A stretch of DNA of 12,530 nt from positions 1 to 12,530 of the forward strand of contig DAOWAG010000013.1 in assembly GCA_030634715.1 (NCBI GenBank), in the 5' to 3' direction. The notes below the pieces were generated by a model that made no database searches, had not been told where the DNA came from, and saw only the letters and a list, made by a program, of their open reading frames with translations. Position numbers and translations under genes: made by a program. The first letter of the stretch is position 1. Every line of letters starts with the position of its first letter. This document shows, one piece after another, positions 7,362 to 12,530 of this stretch. The DNA comes from Candidatus Aegiribacteria sp. (GTDB lineage: Bacteria; Fermentibacterota; Fermentibacteria; Fermentibacterales; Fermentibacteraceae).

Positions 7362-8162
7362 CTATTCCTTAACAGCTATGAATCGAGCCCGGCCAAAGCC
7401 GCCGTCATGAGCTGTCTTGGACATGAATACCATCTCTCCGCCGAGGGCTTGAAAGAGTTCCTCGTCCCATCCTATTATCTTGAGTGCGTCGAAGTAGAGC
7501 TGTTCCGTAAGCATCCTGATGTAGAGGTCAACGTACTCCGCGAACTGCGGAGTGAGATCCTCCGAAACTTTCAATGTGAATCCGTACTTCTTGAGAAGCT
7601 CCTCATAACCCTTCAGGTTTTGAAGATCCGGGAATTTCATGAAGTTACAGATACGATTCGCTGTCTCCTCGTCCATTCCAGTCGGACCTTCGATCCAGTC
7701 GCTAAAAGCTATTGTGCCGCCTTTCTTCAGAACTCTGGCAGCCTCGGAGATCAGCTTTTCCTTGTTGTTGACATAACACCACGCATCCTCACCCCAGACT
7801 ACATCGAACATTTCATCTTCCCATGGGATCTCCTCGGCATCGCTGATCTTGTAGCTGATCCTATGATCCTGTCCGTCAGCAGCAGTTCTCTTTCTGGCCT
7901 CATCGACCATATGAGGAGTGGCATCCAGACCGAAACCCTCAATGCCGTAATTCCTCTCCAGAAATCTCAATCCGCCTCCGAGAGCGCTGCAGAGATCAAG
8001 AACCTTCTGATCTTTTTTAATACCTGCGGCATCAGCGAGTGCTTTACTCTCAGCCCATCCGCCGATATGGATCTGCTCCCCCATTATCAGCTCCCAAAGC
8101 TGCCCCTCCGGACCGCTGTAAACATCTTTCACATTATCCAGTGTTACTCCGGTCTTTTTCAA
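7362..8162 (-). CDS. SAM-dependent class I methyltransferase, first gene of the dehydratase-like operon
   Basis: This is a Rossmann-fold methyltransferase of 266 residues from the start chosen here. SAM-binding motif I is VLDLCSALGGG, followed by the acidic end of strand 2 (GFGLDATPHMVDEARKR) and ISDAEEIPWEDEMFDVVWGE. Post-motif residues include EAARVLKKGGTIAFSDW. An N-terminal YSGPEGQLWELIMGEQIHIG segment recalls small-molecule N-methyltransferases such as sarcosine/dimethylglycine enzymes, but the substrate cannot be read from sequence. I choose the TTG at 8162 because a GGAGG (complement of 8168-8172) lies five bases upstream. The longer TTG start at 8174 would place that site inside the gene. 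Only three bases separate its stop from the next gene, so it belongs functionally with the reductase system. A long antisense frame on the plus strand is a shadow of this gene. Confidence 0.87.
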   Translation of the reverse strand: MKKTGVTLDNVKDVYSGPEGQLWELIMGEQIHIGGWAESKALADAAGIKKDQKVLDLCSALGGGLRFLERNYGIEGFGLDATPHMVDEARKRTAADGQDHRISYKISDAEEIPWEDEMFDVVWGEDAWCYVNNKEKLISEAARVLKKGGTIAFSDWIEGPTGMDEETANRICNFMKFPDLQNLKGYEELLKKYGFTLKVSEDLTPQFAEYVDLYIRMLTEQLYFDALKIIGWDEELFQALGGEMVFMSKTAHDGGFGRARFIAVKE

Positions 8163-8500
8163 GATATCCTCCAAACGGTTAAACAGTACAGGTGAACGTC
8201 AGAAACGCACCCTTCCAGAATCAGGATCTATATTGTCCGTAATTTGTTCTACCGAACCGACCGTTTCCCGCGCTGTAGATGGAGTGACGAAAGATACAGA
8301 AGGGAATGCGGGCAGGAGCCGCAGAACCCGCTCGAGCCCATCCAGGGCTCACAACGGACAGATCAGATCCGCCGTTTACTGGAAGCAGGATTTCTCCTCA
8401 TTCCTCTCCCTTCTCTCTAACTTAATTCAGACTGGTTTTGTAAGGATTTAGGTCAGTCCTACAATGAATTATAGGGCTGCTGAGGTCAACAGGAAGACTA
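8163..8500 (-). other. Non-coding leader/intergenic region with several hairpins
   Basis: This is a 338-base stretch without a convincing gene, between the Lon-like protease stop and the methyltransferase start. Three adjacent potential stems lie in its middle: gcggg/cccgc (8308-8312 with 8327-8331), gagccc/gggctc with a five-base loop (8334-8339 with 8345-8350), and aacgg/ccgtt (8353-8357 with 8372-8376). A further stem with one bulged base spans 8438-8464. No known riboswitch class is recognised: I see no B12 box and no TPP or FMN core motif. It probably contains the promoter and untranslated leader of the methyltransferase-reductase operon. Confidence 0.5.
8468..8473 (-). promoter_or_regulatory. 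Candidate -10 element for the methyltransferase-reductase operon
   Basis: A perfect TATAAT on the minus strand lies about 30 bases after the Lon-like gene's stop. The -35 region at ideal spacing (about 8491-8496, CTTCCT) is poor, and a TTGACC (8484-8489) is only ten bases away, too close to work with it. If active, it would give a leader of about 300 bases with the bulged hairpin 8438-8464 right at the transcript start. Confidence 0.3.
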
Positions 8501-10879
8501 TCAGTCTCTGTAGCCGAATACCCTCAGGGTTTCGGCCATCTGCCTGAGCCTGCGATCTACCTTGCCGTAAATAGTGTCTGCGGGATAAATGCCGTCGGGC
8601 ATTAATATCCCGGCGTCAATTCCTGTCAGGTGTTCAATTCCCTCTTCTATGGTCTCGATGGGATAGATATGGAATTTACCTTCTCTGACCGCTTCTATGA
8701 CGTTATCTCGAAGCTGGAGATCCTCAATGTTCGCGATTGGAATCATCACTCCCTGTGTTCCGGTAAGTCCCTTTGTGCTGCAGACGCGGAAGAAACCCTC
8801 TATCTTCTCGTTCACCCCGCCTATTGCCTGAATTTCTCCGAACTGGTTAACAGAACCGGTTACCGCAAGATCCTGCCTTATAGGGATATCTGACAGAGCG
8901 CTCAGAAGAACGTACAGTTCAGTGGAAGAAGCGCTATCCCCGTCGACTCCGCCGTAGCTCTGTTCGAAAACGATGCTCGCTGAAAGAGAAAGAGGATATT
9001 CCCTGGCGAACTTACCCTGAATGAATCCGGATATTATCAGAACTCCCTTAGTATGAGTAGTGCCTGAAAGTTCAGATTCCCGTTCAACATTGATAAGACC
9101 CTTTCTTCCTGCCGAGACCCTGGTGGTAATCCTGGCGGGGAGTCCGAATGCGTAGTCGACCCCATGGTAGATTGCAAGACCATTCACCTGTCCGACTTTC
9201 CTGCCTTCGGTATCAATCATGATTGTATTGTCTAATATGCGTCTGGTCGCGTATGTCTGACCCAGATTGAGACGGTAGATCTTCTCTTGAATGGTCTTCT
9301 TCACATGGTCAGAGTTCACAGTATCCGCACCCTCCAGCTTCGCGAAGTAACAGGCCTGGCGGAGATAATCGGTTACCCTGTTGAATTCGATTGAGATCCG
9401 GTCACTTCGTCCCGCCATGCGCACGCTTTCCTCTGCGACAGCAGCAACCGCGCTTGCATCCATGGGTGTCAGCTTCTCACTCTGGACTATCTCCGCTATG
9501 ACATTGGAGAAATCACGGATATTCTCTTCAGTGATTTCCATGGTGAAATCAAATGCAGCCCTTATTCTGAAAAGAAGACCGAACTCAGGTTCGTAGGATG
9601 CGAGAAGACTGTACAGTTTCGAAGCACCTATCAGTATGACCTTAACCTTGGTATCAATGGGTTCTGGATGAAGGTTAACTGGATAAAGACTGAGGGGATC
9701 ATGGCTGCGGATAACAGTGGTGCCATTCCTTAGAGTCTGTATAAGCTGCTGCCACAACGCCGGTTGCCTGACAAGATCAAGCGCGTTCATTATCAGGTAG
9801 CCTCCATCAGCCTTATGAATGGCACCTGGTCTGATCATCATGTGATCGCTGTAGGGTTTTCCCTCAACAATAATTCTGTCAATGCTTCCGAAGAGGCTGT
9901 TGGAATCCGGAAACTGTTCAATTAATACAGGACGTTTTGTTTTCCCTGAATTATCAAGAATGAGATTGGGAGTAAAGAGTACATAGGGATCCTTCTCGTC
10001 TGTACTGTTCGCGAAATCGTTCAGATTTTCCAGGATAAGCTTAACAACAGATTCAGACCACCGGTCCGCCTTGTTATCACCGATTTCAATCAGATTGGAG
10101 ATGATTCCTGAAATTGTCGGTTTGACAAGCCGCTGGTACATCTTTTCAAGTCTCATCTGAATCTCGAGTTCCATATCTCTCGTCTGTCTGAAAGCGGTTG
10201 TGAGTTTCTTGAAAAGCTCCTCGTGCAGCTTCGTGTATCTCGCGATATCCTCAGCCGAGAGCTTTCCTTCATCCTTCATCTCTTTGAGTTTATCGAAAGT
10301 TACAGGTTCTTCGTCGATAACCGGAAGTACATCCGGTCTGAATTCACCCGGAGCCACAGGTACATTGACTATGGTGAATCCGGCTTCTTCGGCCTCCTTC
10401 TTTACAAGGGCCATTACTTCCTGTTTCCGCTCCTGATAGGATTCCCTGATTATCCTGGTTTCCATATCGGCTTTTTCGCTATTGAGAACAGTGGGGATAT
10501 TGCTTTTTAGAAGCTGAACACACTCTTCAAGAGCTTCAACGAACCGGAGACCATCTCCTGCAGGGAAGGTGAGAGCGATGGGATTTCTTGGCTGCTCCAT
10601 ATTGCGTACGTAGATTATGTCACGGAGATCATCTGTAGTTCTATCGATACGATCCAGAATTCTTTTTACGGTTGTTTCCCGACCGGTACCTGACACGCCT
10701 GTTACGAACATGTTGTAACCGATGGAGGATATCTCCAGACCCAGTTTGATAGCTTTTACAGCGCGGTCCTGCCCCACAATATCACCTGTGGGCTGCAGGT
10801 CATCTGTGGTCTTGAATCCAAGAGCCTTCGTGGAACACTTCCACTTCAGGTCCTCAGGTTTGAGTGAGTAGACAGCCAT
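8501..10879 (-). CDS. Lon-like ATP-dependent protease (COG1067/AAA_32 group)
   Basis: The protein has 792 residues, typical of the bacterial group with an AAA module fused to a C-terminal Lon (S16) protease domain. The P-loop is GVSGTGRET (61-69), with arginine where lysine is canonical. A long helical, charged insert runs from about 110 to 310. A Walker B-like stretch ADGGYLIMNALD lies near 357-368. The protease domain starts near 560. Its catalytic dyad is S649 (VDGDSASSTE) and K692 (GGVNEKIEGF), 43 residues apart as in E. coli Lon (S679/K722). No N-terminal Lon substrate-binding domain or membrane segment is visible, so it is cytosolic. The ATG at 10879 follows AAGGA at good spacing. It begins 29 bases after the DnaE-type gene and may share its transcript. 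It is probably a protein-quality-control enzyme whose substrates cannot be read from sequence. Confidence 0.92.
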   Translation of the reverse strand: MAVYSLKPEDLKWKCSTKALGFKTTDDLQPTGDIVGQDRAVKAIKLGLEISSIGYNMFVTGVSGTGRETTVKRILDRIDRTTDDLRDIIYVRNMEQPRNPIALTFPAGDGLRFVEALEECVQLLKSNIPTVLNSEKADMETRIIRESYQERKQEVMALVKKEAEEAGFTIVNVPVAPGEFRPDVLPVIDEEPVTFDKLKEMKDEGKLSAEDIARYTKLHEELFKKLTTAFRQTRDMELEIQMRLEKMYQRLVKPTISGIISNLIEIGDNKADRWSESVVKLILENLNDFANSTDEKDPYVLFTPNLILDNSGKTKRPVLIEQFPDSNSLFGSIDRIIVEGKPYSDHMMIRPGAIHKADGGYLIMNALDLVRQPALWQQLIQTLRNGTTVIRSHDPLSLYPVNLHPEPIDTKVKVILIGASKLYSLLASYEPEFGLLFRIRAAFDFTMEITEENIRDFSNVIAEIVQSEKLTPMDASAVAAVAEESVRMAGRSDRISIEFNRVTDYLRQACYFAKLEGADTVNSDHVKKTIQEKIYRLNLGQTYATRRILDNTIMIDTEGRKVGQVNGLAIYHGVDYAFGLPARITTRVSAGRKGLINVERESELSGTTHTKGVLIISGFIQGKFAREYPLSLSASIVFEQSYGGVDGDSASSTELYVLLSALSDIPIRQDLAVTGSVNQFGEIQAIGGVNEKIEGFFRVCSTKGLTGTQGVMIPIANIEDLQLRDNVIEAVREGKFHIYPIETIEEGIEHLTGIDAGILMPDGIYPADTIYGKVDRRLRQMAETLRVFGYRD

Positions 10880-10908
10880 CTCAATATCCTTCCTGATTTA
10901 TTAGGATC

Positions 10909-12530
10909 TTACTTCCCCGGAGGCTCAGGCTCCAGAGGTTTGATTGAAAACGGTCCAGGGTCTACAGCAAATGCTTTGACTCTGCCTCCGTGTTCCACTC
11001 TTCCCCTTACTATAAGGGTAGCCTCCGGTCGGACAAGGATGTCCTCCGCCCGGCGAAAGAGTGGAGAAGGCAGAAATACATCAGCGACTCCTGTGTTATC
11101 TTCAAGCATAAGGAAACCAGCGTCAGCGGCAAGTCTCCTTCCAGTAACATATCTTCCCCATATTCTTGTCATTCCTGATGAGAGCATACCTTCCAGCGGT
11201 ACGGTTCCGTCGGGTCTGGTGGTCAGTTCGAGTGGTGACGCGGCAAGGGGAAGCCCCATTATACCGAGTTCCATAGAAACTCTTGTTCTGATAGAATATT
11301 CGGGAAGGTCCGGAGTACCCAGTGGCATACCTGGAAAGAATCCACCATCTCCCGCTTCCAGCTGCATCATAGCGGATGACCCTGAGAACCCCAATTCGCG
11401 AAAACAACCCGCTGCCGCCATGTCTCTGCAAAGTGCCAATCCGCAACCTGCTTTCAGCAGATCTGACGGGTAACTGTATGGTCTTCCATCTCTGAGTTTC
11501 TCGTATTCCCTGCTTCCCATACCTTTTATGTGATGAAATCCGGGAATTATTTTTCCACCTTTCTCGAAGGAAAGCCATCTTCCAGTATTTACGCCTGGTG
11601 GTTCAAAGCTGATTCCAAGCCTTCTGGCTTCTTCGAGATAAACCCTGGTATGATAGAATCCACCACCTGCTGCCATGACAGAAGCCATGTAGAGAGCCGG
11701 ATGTTCCGTCTTCAGAACAGCCGCAGCGCATGCGACGGCTCCGAATGTAAAAGCATGCGCCTTGCAGAAACCGTAACCGGCATAACTCGAAAGTACATTC
11801 CAGACAGCATCAGCTTTCAAGGGATTTAGATTCCTGCGCCTGCAGAATGAGATAATCTCCTCTTTCTTCACCTGTTTCATCTTTAGCCTTCGCCTCAACA
11901 GATCAGCGGATGCCTCGTCCATTCCCAGAAGCACTTCAGCGGCTCTTGATACGTCTTCCTGATACAGCATGACTCCGAGGTTCTCCTGAAGAATCGAACG
12001 CAGTTCCGGAAGCATGGGGTTTCCGACCTCTCCGGTACTAAGACAGTCAAGATAGGTCTTTCGACCTCCTCCGGCAGATGCTCCCGGCCGCACCAGAGCA
12101 AGTGCCCTGGCAACATCCTCCATGGTTCTTATCCGCATTTCTTTCATCAGACCTCTCATAGCCGGTGACTCGACATGAACCACCCCTATAGTCCTTCCGC
12201 TGTCGAGCAGGTTCCGGGCTGCTTCGGGAATCCTTCCCCCTCTGCGGAAAACACTCAGGGGATTCTTGCTGAGGATTTTGCAAATGCCGGATATTGTTGT
12301 AAGACCTCTCTGACCGAGTAGATCCATCTTCAAAAGCCCTATATCCTCAACTCCATCTTTGTCGAAATGTGTGATATGTAATCCGTTCGGGCTGGGCTGA
12401 ACGGGAACCATGAGATCAACAAAAGCATTCTCACAGACAACTCCGCAGGGATGGGGAGCGAGATGTGATGGAATACCCATGAGAAGTTCTCCATCCCGGA
12501 GAGCCCTGGCGGCTAACGGTTTCTTCCATG
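10909..12530 (-). CDS. DnaE-family DNA polymerase III alpha subunit, C-terminal part (DnaE2/ImuC-like features)
   Basis: The frame stays open past the internal ATG at 12480 to the window edge (539 residues visible), so the start lies outside. The palm end is seen as GIPSHLAPHPCGVV, THFDKDGVEDIGLLKMDLLG (containing the third catalytic aspartate, codon 12322-12324) and LALVRPGASAGG. The fingers region has LQENLGVMLYQEDV, followed by GYGFCKAHAFTFG and HPALYMASVMAAGGGFYHTR. Helix-hairpin-helix-like and OB-fold segments follow (IWGRYVTGRRLAADAGFLML, then VEHGGRVKAFAVD). The protein ends about 20 residues after the OB fold, so it has no extended tau-binding C-terminus. That feature and the GGGFYHTRVYLEEARRLG pattern favour the translesion DnaE2/ImuC type over the main replicative DnaE1. 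No ImuB or LexA gene is visible, so the subclass is tentative. Confidence 0.85.
   Translation of the reverse strand, partial: WKKPLAARALRDGELLMGIPSHLAPHPCGVVCENAFVDLMVPVQPSPNGLHITHFDKDGVEDIGLLKMDLLGQRGLTTISGICKILSKNPLSVFRRGGRIPEAARNLLDSGRTIGVVHVESPAMRGLMKEMRIRTMEDVARALALVRPGASAGGGRKTYLDCLSTGEVGNPMLPELRSILQENLGVMLYQEDVSRAAEVLLGMDEASADLLRRRLKMKQVKKEEIISFCRRRNLNPLKADAVWNVLSSYAGYGFCKAHAFTFGAVACAAAVLKTEHPALYMASVMAAGGGFYHTRVYLEEARRLGISFEPPGVNTGRWLSFEKGGKIIPGFHHIKGMGSREYEKLRDGRPYSYPSDLLKAGCGLALCRDMAAAGCFRELGFSGSSAMMQLEAGDGGFFPGMPLGTPDLPEYSIRTRVSMELGIMGLPLAASPLELTTRPDGTVPLEGMLSSGMTRIWGRYVTGRRLAADAGFLMLEDNTGVADVFLPSPLFRRAEDILVRPEATLIVRGRVEHGGRVKAFAVDPGPFSIKPLEPEPPGK

Noticed and set aside
7350..8195. 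Long plus-strand open frame (281 codons) overlapping the methyltransferase
   Set aside because: It lies antisense to a gene with clear SAM-binding motifs, its translation has no recognisable domain, and it crosses the junction into the next minus-strand gene. It is a shadow frame.
8233..8451. Small plus-strand gene of 72 codons in the leader region
   Set aside because: There is no ribosome-binding site of note, the composition is Ser/Arg/Thr-rich, and the frame runs through several hairpins. Non-coding is more likely.
8484..8489. TTGACC as a -35 for the TATAAT at 8468-8473
   Set aside because: The spacer is only ten bases, too short for a sigma-70 promoter.

Overview
The window is gene-dense bacterial DNA of roughly balanced base composition. 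All eight supportable protein genes lie on the minus strand, so transcription runs from the right edge to the left. I recognise no RNA gene, CRISPR array, transposase or prophage gene. The gene set (an ATP-driven iron-sulfur 2-hydroxyacyl-CoA-dehydratase-like system, endonuclease IV, a bacterial Lon-type protease of the COG1067 group and a short DnaE-type polymerase) fits an anaerobic bacterium. The style of the secreted protein at the left edge and the gene mix make me think of an uncultured FCB-type lineage (for example Fermentibacterota or Aegiribacteria). That placement is a low-confidence impression, not a result.

Layout in transcription order. (1) The C-terminal part of a DnaE-family DNA polymerase (10909-12530, cut by the right edge). 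(2) 29 bases further on, a Lon-like ATP-dependent protease (8501-10879). (3) A 338-base non-coding stretch (8163-8500) with a perfect -10 hexamer and several hairpins, probably the promoter and long leader of the next operon. (4) A tightly coupled four-gene operon: a SAM-dependent methyltransferase (7362-8162), a 2-hydroxyacyl-CoA dehydratase D-component family protein (6237-7358), an 869-residue protein carrying two more domains of that family (3631-6240), and the BadF/HgdC-type ATPase activator (2846-3634). Junctions are a 3-base gap followed by two ATGA overlaps. (5) A 113-base gap holding a 30-base imperfect palindrome (2760-2789). (6) A polysaccharide pyruvyl transferase family protein (1569-2732). 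(7) Endonuclease IV (719-1537). (8) The N-terminal part of a secreted repeat-rich protein (1-625, cut by the left edge) with its own promoter-like sequence.

The main discovery is the operon at 2846-8162. One ATPase activator is encoded with three D-component-type modules. Two of them (the 373-residue protein and the N-terminal half of the fusion) each carry the three-cysteine pattern expected for a dehydratase-type [4Fe-4S] subunit. The third (the C-terminal half of the fusion) looks like E. coli YjiM and the double-cubane-cluster proteins, with many additional conserved cysteines. This suggests a composite low-potential reductase in which a dehydratase-like heterodimer is physically tied to a double-cubane-type module, with a dedicated methyltransferase. 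No CoA-transferase, CoA-ligase or electron-transfer flavoprotein lies beside it, so the classic amino-acid fermentation role is not supported and the substrate is unknown.
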